64,000 nt of DNA from Fidelibacterota bacterium (GTDB lineage: Bacteria; Pseudomonadota; Alphaproteobacteria; Rhodospirillales; Rhodospirillaceae): the NCBI GenBank assembly GCA_947476275.1, contig CANJPQ010000003.1, positions 1 to 64,000 of the forward strand, in the 5' to 3' direction. Positions 50,080-58,695 of this stretch are shown piece after piece. The notes under the pieces are model-generated. The model was not told the DNA's origin, searched no databases, and saw nothing but the letters and a program-made list of their open reading frames with translations. The first letter of the stretch is position 1. Every line of letters begins with the position of its first letter. The translations under genes and the position numbers were made by a program.

Positions 50080-50487
50080 GCGCCACTTTATTTCCCCCTG
50101 CGGATGATGCCAACGGGGGACCAATCGCGGCCACGGAAAGTATTCCTGGAACAACACGTGGCGTGCCGCGCGGCCGGCGGCCCAGGGCAAGGCGGGGAAT
50201 CTCCGAACCGCCGGCGCCTCGCGACGAATTAAGAAGCGTAGAGCGCGATCAAGTTCCGGCCGCGGTGCCAGAGCTCGAAACCATGCGGCTTGGCCGCGCG
50301 ATATGCATGGTCGTGCTCCACCTGTCCTGGGTCATGCGCCGGGGGGTAAGTTAGCTGCTCGCGATGACGGCTGGTGACGACCAAGCTGTGACAATGCGTA
50401 TCCACAACGATTGCGGGTGAAAGCTGTGGCGGAGCTCAGCATTTAGTATCTTAATAGGTGGGACCTTCCGGCTAGGAGGACGGCATC
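50080..50487. other. Intergenic region without recognised features
   Basis: A 408-bp stretch between two plus-strand genes. A 129-codon open frame through it has no ribosome site and reads as random Arg-rich sequence. The last 30 bases hold the AGGAGG ribosome site of the peptidase gene. I see no clear terminator, RNA or repeat. Confidence 0.5.
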
Positions 50488-53400
50488 ATGAAACTGCATC
50501 TATGTCGCGCGGTAGTATTCGCGGGCATCGGCCTTTGGGCACGTGCGGCTGCCGCGGCACCGGTTTCCCATCACGACGTTAGCGCAGCGATTGATCCTGC
50601 TACGCATACGCTCAAGGTGACCGACCGCTGGCGGTTGCCGGCGGAAGTGGTGGGCGCCGATACGCGCTTCAGCCTCAACGCCGCCTTGCGTGCGCGCAGC
50701 GTCACGAAAGGCATTACCCTCGAGCTTGAGAAGGCCGACGTGCCCGGCGAGGACATCGGCATGGACCGGGAGAATGAAAACGGCGGCGCACCGGTGCGCG
50801 TGAACGCCTATCGGCTGAAGGGGATGCTGCCGGGCAAGGAGACCACGGTTGAGCTGGCGTACGATGGCATCATCAATGTGCCGATCCAATCCATCGGTGA
50901 AGAATATGCGCGCGGCTTCAGTCAATCCTCGGGACTGATTGAAGCGCGCGGCGCCTATCTGGCCGGCTCGACCATGTGGATCCCTCAGATCAAAGATACG
51001 TTGGTCACGTATCGCCTGACGGCCGATCTGCCGAAGGATTGGAAGTCCGTCAGCCAGGGTGCGCGGCTGGAAAGCAAATCCGTCGGGGCACGCTATCGCG
51101 ATGTCTGGCTGACCGACACCCCGACGGAGGAGATCTATCTAATCGCCGCGGCCTTCCGTGAATACAGCCGTGACCTTGGCGATGTGAAGGCCCAAGCGTT
51201 CTTGCGCACGCCCGACGATGCACTCGCCGCGCGCTATCTCGAAGCCACGGCCGGATACATGGAAATGTATCGCGGCATGATCGGTCCTTATCCCTATTCA
51301 AAGTTCGCGCTGGTCGAGAATTTCTGGGAGACCGGCTACGGCATGCCGTCGTTCACCCTGCTGGGCGAGCAGATCATTCGCTTCCCATTCATCCTGAACT
51401 CGTCCTATCCCCACGAACTGCTGCACAATTGGTGGGGCAACGGCGTATTTGTGGATTTCGCCAGCGGCAACTGGTGTGAGGGTCTGACCGCCTATTTGGC
51501 CGATCATCTGGTAGCGGAGCAGAACGGCCAGGGGCCCCTGCATCGGCGCGATATCTTGCTGCGCGTCTCCGACTACGTCACGCCGCAGACCGACTTCCCG
51601 CTCAGTCGTTTCAAGACCCGCTACAACCCGGTCACCGAGGCGGTGGGCTACGGCAAGACCGCCATGGTCTTCGACATGCTGCGCCAAAAGGTTGGCGAGC
51701 GGGTTTTCCTGCAGGGGCTGCAGCGATTCTACCGCGACAACAAGTTTCACAACGCGTCATTCGACGATATCCGCAAGTCATTCGAGTCCGTTTCCGGACA
51801 GGATCTGAGACCGTTCTTCGACCAGTGGGTCGCGCAGCCCGGCACGCCGGATTTGAAGTTGGCGGCGGCGGAGGCGAAAGGCAATCGCCTGACGGTGACG
51901 CTCGCGCAGGTGCAGGGCGGCACACCGCTGGCTCTCGACGTCCCTGTGATCGTCTATGCGGGCGGCAAGGCAATTCCGCAGGCCGTCACCTTCAAAGGCG
52001 ATACGTCAAACGTGACCGCAAGCTTCGATCTGCCGGAGAAGGCGGAGCGGGTGGAGATCGATCCGCAATTCAATGTCTACCGTCGCTTGAGCCCGCTTGA
52101 GGTCCCCACCAGTCTGTCGAAGGCCTTCGGTGCTGAGAAGGCGCTGATCGTGCTGCCCTCGACGGACGAAGCGCAGCGCTACGCAGGCTTGGTGAAAAGC
52201 TGGAGCAAGTCCGGCCTCGACGTAGTGCGCGATAGCGAGATCGCGGATTTCCCGGCGGATCGCGCCGTGTGGGTTCTGGGTGCGACCAACAAGCTGGTGC
52301 CGAAGGTCGCGGCGGCCTTGAAAGACGATGGCGCGGTACTCGACGCCGCGGGTGCGCAGCTTGGCGGCCGGCGTTACGCGGCGGGAGGTAAGAGCATCGT
52401 GGCCGTCGCGCGCCATCCGAAGGCACCGGCCTCGGCGGTGGCATTCGTCGCCGCCCCCTCGGCGGCGGCGGCAGATGGACTTGCGCGCAAGCTGCCCCAC
52501 TATGGCAAGTACAGCTGGCTCGTGTTCGAGGGCGATGCGCCGGACAACGAGGCCAAGGGCGAGTGGGTGCCGCGCAACACACCGTTAGCGCGGGACCTCG
52601 TGCCCAATCCCAGGGTGGTCGCTCTCACGCCGCGGGCAGCGCTTGCAGTCCTGCCATCTCCCATCGACGAAGCGCGGCTGAAGGCGGATGTGACATGGCT
52701 GGCCGATCCAGTGCGCGACGGGCGCGGGGTGGCGACGCCGGGGCTTGAAGCGTCTGCCGCCTACATCGCCCAGCGATTCAAGGATCTGGGCTTGAAGCCT
52801 CTGAACGGGGCGAGCGACTACCTGCAGCCGTTCACCGGCAATGGGCCGGGCAATAGGCCGGCGGCATTGAAGAATGTCATCGCCGTCATCGAGGGATCGC
52901 GCGCCGATTTTGCCGGCCAATCGCTGGTGGTCTCGGCGCACTACGATCATCTCGGCCGCGGCTGGCCCGACGCGCGCGCTGGCGCCGAAGGGAAGATCCA
53001 CCCGGGTGCGGACGACAACGCCTCGGGCGTTGCGGCGATTCTGGAAGTGGCGCGGTTGATGAAGGACTCGAAGCCGGAGCGCTCTATTGTGTTTGTGACC
53101 TTCTCCGGCGAGGAATCCGGATTGCAGGGCTCTAAGCACTATGTCGCTTCGGCCAAGGAAGGGGCGTTTCCCTATCCGCTGGCGAAGGTCATGGCTAACC
53201 TCAATGTGGATACGGTCGGTCGATTGGAGGGTGGCAAGATCACCGCCTTTGGCGGCGAGACCGCGCGAGACTGGCAATTCATCTTCCAAGGCATTGCCGC
53301 CGAGACCAATGTCGCCGTTGACGTTCTATCGAAGGACATCGGCGCGTCCGATCAAAAGTCCTTCGCGGAGGCCGGCGTACCCGGCGTGCAGGTGTTCGCC

Positions 53401-53856
53401 TCGACCGCCGCGGACTACCACCGACCCACCGATACCGCGGACAAGCTCGACAGCAAGGGATTGGTGAAAGTTGTGACCGTGCTGAAAGAAGCGGCCGCCT
53501 ATCTCGCCTCTCGGCCGGAACCGATGCGGTTCACCGGCCCATCCGCGGCCGCCGTCCTGGCGACCGGCGCGCCGCCTGCGGGCAGCGCTCTACGCCGGGT
53601 TGCCACCGGGCTCGTGCCCGACATGGCTTATCAAGGCAAAGGTGTGCGCGCCGCATCCATCACCGATGGCTCAGGTGCGGCGGAGGCGGGGCTGAAAAGC
53701 GGCGATGTGGTGGTCGCCATGGCGGACCAGCCGATCGATGACCTGCGCGGTCTTTCCGAGGCACTGAAAACCTTCGTTCCGGCGCAGGTGATCGCGGTTC
53801 GCTATCTGCGCGACGGAAAGGCGCAGACGGCGTCAATGAAGCTTGGGGAACGCTAG
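50488..53856 (+). CDS. Exported M1 aminopeptidase - M28 peptidase - PDZ fusion
   Basis: A 1122-residue protein from ATG 50488 after AGGAGG, with a Sec signal (to AAAAAPVSHH). Residues 30-500 are an M1 (gluzincin) unit: the zinc motif HELLHNWWGN with H309, E310 and H313, then NWCEGLTAYLADH. Residues about 560-700 form a linker domain. Residues about 740-1010 are an M28 peptidase: SAHYDHLGRG (near 817), GADDNASGVAAILE, FSGEESGLQGS, NVDTVGR and YHRPTDTADKL, giving the five usual metal ligands. The last 90 residues are a PDZ domain (GVRAASITDGSGAAEAGLKS). Two co-catalytic zinc peptidase units in one chain would trim peptides in the periplasm. Confidence 0.93.
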   Translation: MKLHLCRAVVFAGIGLWARAAAAAPVSHHDVSAAIDPATHTLKVTDRWRLPAEVVGADTRFSLNAALRARSVTKGITLELEKADVPGEDIGMDRENENGGAPVRVNAYRLKGMLPGKETTVELAYDGIINVPIQSIGEEYARGFSQSSGLIEARGAYLAGSTMWIPQIKDTLVTYRLTADLPKDWKSVSQGARLESKSVGARYRDVWLTDTPTEEIYLIAAAFREYSRDLGDVKAQAFLRTPDDALAARYLEATAGYMEMYRGMIGPYPYSKFALVENFWETGYGMPSFTLLGEQIIRFPFILNSSYPHELLHNWWGNGVFVDFASGNWCEGLTAYLADHLVAEQNGQGPLHRRDILLRVSDYVTPQTDFPLSRFKTRYNPVTEAVGYGKTAMVFDMLRQKVGERVFLQGLQRFYRDNKFHNASFDDIRKSFESVSGQDLRPFFDQWVAQPGTPDLKLAAAEAKGNRLTVTLAQVQGGTPLALDVPVIVYAGGKAIPQAVTFKGDTSNVTASFDLPEKAERVEIDPQFNVYRRLSPLEVPTSLSKAFGAEKALIVLPSTDEAQRYAGLVKSWSKSGLDVVRDSEIADFPADRAVWVLGATNKLVPKVAAALKDDGAVLDAAGAQLGGRRYAAGGKSIVAVARHPKAPASAVAFVAAPSAAAADGLARKLPHYGKYSWLVFEGDAPDNEAKGEWVPRNTPLARDLVPNPRVVALTPRAALAVLPSPIDEARLKADVTWLADPVRDGRGVATPGLEASAAYIAQRFKDLGLKPLNGASDYLQPFTGNGPGNRPAALKNVIAVIEGSRADFAGQSLVVSAHYDHLGRGWPDARAGAEGKIHPGADDNASGVAAILEVARLMKDSKPERSIVFVTFSGEESGLQGSKHYVASAKEGAFPYPLAKVMANLNVDTVGRLEGGKITAFGGETARDWQFIFQGIAAETNVAVDVLSKDIGASDQKSFAEAGVPGVQVFASTAADYHRPTDTADKLDSKGLVKVVTVLKEAAAYLASRPEPMRFTGPSAAAVLATGAPPAGSALRRVATGLVPDMAYQGKGVRAASITDGSGAAEAGLKSGDVVVAMADQPIDDLRGLSEALKTFVPAQVIAVRYLRDGKAQTASMKLGER

Positions 53857-54531
53857 CCAGGAGCGGCAGACCCCAAGAGATCGGGAGAGGTGCGGGTCGA
53901 AGGCCGCGCCCCACTTCTTCTTATAGGTGCGCTGGCCCTTGTAGCGCACGCTACCGAAGTAGAAGGATGCAAAGCCGGAGTCAGCAGCCCACTTGATGAA
54001 TTCCCAGAGGATCAGATCGTTGGGCGCGTGCTTCCACGATTCCGGCGTGGATACGGTGTTGACGATATTCAGGCGTCCGCCGCATACAAATCCCAACAGG
54101 CCGGCGAAAATCTCATTCTCGCGCGAGGCCCGGAGAATATTGAGTTTCTCCTCGAATACCTCTTGGCCGCGCGTGTCGTACCCTATCGTGTGGGGCGGCA
54201 CACCCAGCCGCTTCATGGACTTGAGATAGAGCGGATCGAACTGCTCGCGGATAATCTTCGGGTCGCAAGCCTCGAACGCCACGACGCCATTGGCGTGTGC
54301 TTTCTTCACGCCCTCGCGGCCGCCGAGAAAACATTAGACCGCGGCGGCCGGGAGGACTGCGACGATGGCGCGGCCGTTCAAGAATGCAAACCTGTCGGGC
54401 CGGTAGCCGCCGTAGCAGGACACGACACCTCCGTAGCCGTGCAGGTGACAGAACCGCGGCTGGTCATGGGATTCCAGGAAAGTGTCCCAAGCGACTTGGC
54501 CGGCCCAATCGTCGTACATCGTGATCTGCAT
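53833..54531 (-). pseudogene. Broken FemAB-like GNAT acyltransferase gene
   Basis: One frame runs from ATG 54531 to a stop at 53833, but is cut by TAA at 54334-54336. The first part (65 residues: MQITMYDDWAGQVAWDTFLE to AIVAVLPAA) and the later part (from about 54309: IIREQFDPLYLKSMKRLGVPPH, NEIFAGLLGFVCGGRLNI, ASFYFGSVRYKGQRTYKKKWGA) look like the two ends of a FemAB-type acyltransferase of the kind found in exopolysaccharide/PEP-CTERM systems. Together they reach about 230 residues against about 340 normally, so the middle is lost. Its 3' end overlaps the peptidase gene by 24 bp. Confidence 0.7.
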
Positions 54532-54688
54532 CGCGCACGCCTTTGTGTGTCGGATGCGCTGAAAAAGCTGTGCCGCAACGCAAGGTACGCCGCCATCGGC
54601 TAGGGAGCTTGCGATTGCGACTACGCCATGGGCGCCCTAGCCAATAGGTGCAGTTATCGGCAGGCGCTCGCGGAAAAGTTGCCGGCGT

Positions 54689-55075
54689 TTAACGGCTGAG
54701 GACGCGAACGGCATTGGCCGCCGCTGAGTCCAGGTATTCATCGAGGCGCGCAATACGGCCGTTCTCCATGCGGACCACGACGCAGGCGTCCATCTTCCAC
54801 TTCGTACCGTCTGGCAGTGTAGCTTCAAGAATGTGCTGCTGCACAAATCCGTCCTTCAGCGCTTCCCGCCGCAGCACGCGGTAGTGACGATCCGGCAGCT
54901 TGCGCATGAACCATTCGAGAAGCTTGATATTCTGATCGACGGTCTGCTCGATATTGTCGGTGTTGTGCCAGAGCTTGGCGTCGGGCGCATAACAATCGCG
55001 CACGGTGGGCACGTCGCCGGCCTGAATGGCATCCACGAACTTCTTCGCGAAGGCGAGGATCTCTTGCTCGGTCAT
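54689..55075 (-). CDS. SnoaL/NTF2-like protein
   Basis: A 128-residue cytosolic protein with the NTF2-like cone fold: start EILAFAKKFVDAIQAGDVPT followed by VRDCYAPDAKLWHNTDNIEQ, then FVQQHILEATLPDGTKWKMD and the final VRMENGRIARLDEYLDSA. SnoaL-like proteins act as small isomerases, cyclases, hydratases or ligand binders on polyketide- or steroid-type molecules. There is no gene neighbour that fixes the role. Confidence 0.88.
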   Translation of the reverse strand: MTEQEILAFAKKFVDAIQAGDVPTVRDCYAPDAKLWHNTDNIEQTVDQNIKLLEWFMRKLPDRHYRVLRREALKDGFVQQHILEATLPDGTKWKMDACVVVRMENGRIARLDEYLDSAAANAVRVLSR

Positions 55076-55204
55076 GAATGACGCTGCTCCCGGCTTGGCG
55101 GCGCGGGATGCCCGCGGTGCGCTGCAGGTCGATTTTCCACCGGATCGTGTATCGAGCTCAAGCTAGTATCATAGCCTTAGGCAACGGGATGACGGGGGAC
55201 GGCT

Positions 55205-56152
55205 ATGGTCGGATTGCATCGCGCAGCGGCGGTTTTTGCGCTGCTGGCGCTGGCGTCCTGCGGCACTGCGCCTGTCAAGCCGCCGGCGCAGGGCAGGGGG
55301 TTCCAGGATTGTCCCAAATGTCCTGAGATGGTGGCTGTGCCGTCCGGAACGTTCCGCATGGGGGCCGATCACGTCGAGGCCATGCAGTTCGGCGAAATGA
55401 GGACGGAGGGGCCGGTCCGCACGGTCACTATTCGAAAGCCTTTTGCCGCCGGCAAGTTTGAGGTCACGAACGCGGAGTTCGGCGCCTTTATCGCGGCCAC
55501 AGGCTACGTGCCCTCGCAGCGCTGCCAAACGTGGAGTGACAACAAGTATCACGACGGCCTCAATTGGCGCGATCCGGACTACGGCCGCCTGCCGGCGCCC
55601 CAGGAACCGGTGGTATGCGTGACATGGCTGGACGCGAAGGCGTACGTGGCATGGCTCGCCAAGACGACGGGAAAGCCCTATCGCCTGCTTTCGGAAGCGG
55701 AATGGGAATTCGCGGCGCGCGGCGGCGTGTACGGAAAGTGGCCCTGGGGCGACAAGGACGCAGACATCTGCGCGAATGCCAATATCCTCGACGCCTCGGG
55801 GATGAAAGAGCCGCGCAGTGTGGGCAGCCGCGGAAACGCGGAGGCCGACGCCTGCGAAGATCACTTCGTGCTGGTCTCCCCGGTAGGCAAGTTCAAGCCT
55901 AACGCCTACGGGCTCTACGACATGATTGGGAACGTCTGGGAGTGGGTGGAGGATTGCTCGGTCCTGCCGTATCCCACGACGCCGCTGGATGGCACGGCCG
56001 TCGAGGTCCAAGGTGAATGCAAGCTGCGTTCGATCCGGGGTGGCAGTTGGCGCACGCGGCTGAGCCGTCAAAGCATCACATTCCGGGGCCGCGATCCGGA
56101 ACTGCAAGCCTCGCAAATTTTCGGTTTTCGCGTTGGGCGTGACTTGCGGTGA
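55205..56152 (+). CDS. SUMF1/FGE-fold lipoprotein lacking the catalytic cysteines
   Basis: A 315-residue lipoprotein: signal MVGLHRAAAVFALLALASC with the lipid Cys at 19. The rest is one formylglycine-generating-enzyme-type domain: EMVAVPSGTFRMG, KFEVTNAEFGAFIAATGY, VVCVTWLDAKAYVAWLAK, YRLLSEAEWEFAARGG, then NAYGLYDMIGNVWEWVEDC and IRGGSWRTRLSRQSITFRGR ending FGFRVGRD. The Cys pair that formylglycine-generating enzymes carry in the GGSW to GFR region is absent, so sulfatase activation is unlikely. A binding or structural role at the membrane is more probable. Confidence 0.9.
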   Translation: MVGLHRAAAVFALLALASCGTAPVKPPAQGRGFQDCPKCPEMVAVPSGTFRMGADHVEAMQFGEMRTEGPVRTVTIRKPFAAGKFEVTNAEFGAFIAATGYVPSQRCQTWSDNKYHDGLNWRDPDYGRLPAPQEPVVCVTWLDAKAYVAWLAKTTGKPYRLLSEAEWEFAARGGVYGKWPWGDKDADICANANILDASGMKEPRSVGSRGNAEADACEDHFVLVSPVGKFKPNAYGLYDMIGNVWEWVEDCSVLPYPTTPLDGTAVEVQGECKLRSIRGGSWRTRLSRQSITFRGRDPELQASQIFGFRVGRDLR

Positions 56153-56159
56153 GGTTGCT

Positions 56160-57323
56160 CTACTCGGCCGCCAGTTTGGCGACGGCGACGTCTTTCCGTG
56201 CGGTGACGCAGGGGAATTGGACGGCCTTGGTGGTGTAGTTCATCACTTTGGGCGGCATCTCCAACGGTACAAAGTCGAATACCACTTGATCGGCAGGCCA
56301 GCCTCCGGCGCGTCCTAAGGCCGCGAGATCGGCGGCGCGGTATGTGCCGCCAAAGTGCTCATTGTTATTCGTCACCTCCCACTCGGCGAGGAAGCCGTCG
56401 ATGGGGGAGAGTTCTCCCAGGCGAGGATTGTCCATGTGCAGCATGGTCCCGCCGGGTGCGAGGATGCGGCGGCTTTCGCCGAAGATGCGCGGCGCGGCGC
56501 GGGTCGAGGTCTCGTGCATAATGATGTGCGAGCACACCACGTCGAAGAACCCGTCCGGAAAGTCGGTGTGTTCGCCGTTCTGCTGGCTGAAATGAACCGC
56601 CACACCCATTGCCTCCGCACGGGCGTGGCCGTACCGAAGGCATGGTGCGGCCACGTCGATGGCGTAGACCTCAGCGTCTGGGAAAGCACGCTTCCACGCC
56701 AGCGTCGAGTGGCCGACTGTGCAGCCCACGTCGAGAATGCGCTTGGGCGCCGCGTCGGGGACCAATTTCTTGTAGTAGGCGATGAGGGAGCGGCCGAACA
56801 GTTCCATCATCGGGCCCAAGTTGCCCATGGCATAGAGGTAGGTCGCCCGGTCGTAGAGCGCCCCGGCGAACACGTCGCCCGCGGTGAACTCCGAGTGATA
56901 AGCGCCGGGCTGAAGGTGGATGTCGTAGGCGGTGTGATAGCTCGGGATCTCCAGCGCGGGATTGAGCTTGAGCGAACCGCCGGCTTTACCGTCGAGCGCC
57001 TTCGCGCGATCGATCAGCGCTGGTAGCTGACGCTCCACGCTATCGATGACGCTGTCGAACGTCATCTCCTGGGTATGCCGCTGCATGGCGCTGTAGAACT
57101 GGTAGTAGCCGTTCTTGGTCATCACCTCGCGCACTTCGTGGCGATCCTTCGGCTTATGGCCGTGAGCCTTCACGAAGGGCGGTTCGACCTGCACGGCGTA
57201 GGCGGTCCGGTTCCCGCCGGCAACGTTGGCCGCCAGATGTTTGCGGATCGCCATGGCGTAGGCCTGGCGCGCTTCCTCGTCGTGAGTGCGGGTGACGAGC
57301 ATCCCGTGGGGATATTGGGTCAT
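56160..57323 (-). CDS. SAM-dependent methyltransferase (family of 25009 and 57469 genes)
   Basis: A 387-residue protein from ATG 57323; the frame is open further but that part overlaps a terminator. The N-terminal helical region (to about 190) contains LKLNPALEIPSYHTAYDIHL (118-137), the hallmark shared with the proteins at 25009 and 57469. The methyltransferase core has ILDVGCTVGHSTLAW (197 onward), EVYAIDVAAPCLRYGHARAE, FPDGFFDVVCSHIIMHET and LAPGGTMLHMDNP. No signal peptide. The substrate is unknown. It follows the terminator of the related gene at 57469. Confidence 0.87.
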   Translation of the reverse strand: MTQYPHGMLVTRTHDEEARQAYAMAIRKHLAANVAGGNRTAYAVQVEPPFVKAHGHKPKDRHEVREVMTKNGYYQFYSAMQRHTQEMTFDSVIDSVERQLPALIDRAKALDGKAGGSLKLNPALEIPSYHTAYDIHLQPGAYHSEFTAGDVFAGALYDRATYLYAMGNLGPMMELFGRSLIAYYKKLVPDAAPKRILDVGCTVGHSTLAWKRAFPDAEVYAIDVAAPCLRYGHARAEAMGVAVHFSQQNGEHTDFPDGFFDVVCSHIIMHETSTRAAPRIFGESRRILAPGGTMLHMDNPRLGELSPIDGFLAEWEVTNNNEHFGGTYRAADLAALGRAGGWPADQVVFDFVPLEMPPKVMNYTTKAVQFPCVTARKDVAVAKLAAE

Positions 57324-57414
57324 GGGAAAAGAATACCAGACGGGCGGCCGGACGCCATATCCCAGGCGGTTCGTTTGGCCGCCCGCATACGTGTGCCGGA
57401 TTTCGGCATAGAAA

Positions 57415-57444
57415 AAGCCCCCCTGCGGACAGCAGAGGGGCTTT
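57415..57444 (-). terminator. Rho-independent terminator between the paired methyltransferase genes
   Basis: A stem AAAGCCCC-C-CTGC pairing GCAG-A-GGGGCTTT with loop GGACA and one mismatch, followed on the minus strand by TTTTTC. It lies 25 bp past the stop at 57469. Confidence 0.8.
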
Positions 57445-57468
57445 GGATTGAGCGATAAGAGGCTGTGG

Positions 57469-58656
57469 TTACTTCCGGCCGCCGAAGACGAACCAGCCGC
57501 CGCGGCCATGGAACGGAGCTTCCACTTCGCCCTTGAGGAACTGTTCGTACTTGTCCTCGGGGAAGCTGCCGACGTCCGGCACCGTGATCTCGTGGCACTT
57601 GGCGGCGTCGAAGCCGGCTTCCACCAGCAGGGCCGTGTAGTCCTGGCTGCGGAAGGAAGCGTAGTGGGGCTCGTTGTTGTACTGACAGTCCCAATCGAAC
57701 GTCGCGTTCTGTAGCTCGGTACAGGACTTATGCGGCGGCAGCTCCATGTGGGCGAGCACGCCGCCCGGGCTGAGCAGGCGATAGCACTCCGCCAGCACGC
57801 GCTTGGTCGCCGGCACGGAAATCTCGTGCAGGAAGAAGCTTGAGACGATCAGGTCGAAATGGCCGTCTGGGAAATCCAGCTCTTCGCAATTCTGCTGGCT
57901 AAAGTGCACGTCCATCCCTGCGTTGATCGCCTTGGCATGGCCATAGCGCAATGACGGTGCGGCGATGTCCACGCCGTACAACTCCGCCTGGGGGTAAAGC
58001 TGATGGTAGGCGGAGAGCTGTTTGCCTTCCTGCGTCGCCATATCGAGGATGCGGCGCGGCTTCAGGTCCTGGAACGTGCGGCTGATCCAGGTGCCGACCG
58101 ACAGCCCGACGTTGCCGAAGTCTCGCTTCTTGTTGACCGCCGGGCCCGCGATACGGCGGCCTTGCAGGATCATTGCCTGGCTGGCGTCGTCCTGCGCATT
58201 TTCGGTCCAGTAGCCGCCAGGTGTCAGGTGGGCGTCGATGGCGGTCATGTATTTCGGGTACTTCATGTCCGGATTGAGCCGGAGCGTACCGCCAGTGGAA
58301 TTGTGCGCGATCAGCGCCTTCACCGTTTCGTTGATTTGCGGCGCGACGCGTTCCACCGCCGGGATGACCGATAGGGCCCCCATTTCCTGGGCGTTGTAGC
58401 GGAACGCGCTGTAGGTCCGGAAAAACGTATTGTCGTGCAGCGCGTCGAGGATTTCCCGGCTGCTCTCAGGCTCACGGCCCTTCTGCTTCACGAACTTTGG
58501 CTTCACCGCCTGCTCATAGCTGTCCCACACCTGGTAGCGCAGGTTCATCATGGCGTGGTTCAGGAGCGTGTTCGTAAACCGGGTCCGCGAATACTCGTCG
58601 TGAGACTGGCGGAACAGGGTATCCGGATCGGTCACGGGCAACGGGGCTTCAGGCAT
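57469..58656 (-). CDS. SAM-dependent methyltransferase (family of 25009 and 56160 genes)
   Basis: A 395-residue protein; ATG 58656 is used, though GTG 58662 is possible. The N-terminal domain has LRLNPDMKYPKYMTAIDAHL, aligned with the same segment in the two paralogues. The core is RRILDMATQEGKQLSAYHQL, ELYGVDIAAPSLRYGHAKAI, FPDGHFDLIVSSFFLHEI and LSPGGVLAHMELP. Motif I is degenerate (DMATQEG rather than DxGxGxG), so SAM binding may differ. It ends the run MDR-opposed SDR, MFS, methyltransferase on the minus strand, which may be one operon. Confidence 0.87.
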   Translation of the reverse strand: MPEAPLPVTDPDTLFRQSHDEYSRTRFTNTLLNHAMMNLRYQVWDSYEQAVKPKFVKQKGREPESSREILDALHDNTFFRTYSAFRYNAQEMGALSVIPAVERVAPQINETVKALIAHNSTGGTLRLNPDMKYPKYMTAIDAHLTPGGYWTENAQDDASQAMILQGRRIAGPAVNKKRDFGNVGLSVGTWISRTFQDLKPRRILDMATQEGKQLSAYHQLYPQAELYGVDIAAPSLRYGHAKAINAGMDVHFSQQNCEELDFPDGHFDLIVSSFFLHEISVPATKRVLAECYRLLSPGGVLAHMELPPHKSCTELQNATFDWDCQYNNEPHYASFRSQDYTALLVEAGFDAAKCHEITVPDVGSFPEDKYEQFLKGEVEAPFHGRGGWFVFGGRK

Positions 58657-58695
58657 AAACACTCACATAAGAAGGGTTATTTCCCATCTTATATA

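Noticed and set aside
49965-50354. 129-codon frame overlapping the end of the maleate-isomerase-like gene
   Set aside because: It begins inside that gene in another frame and continues into intergenic DNA with no coding character.
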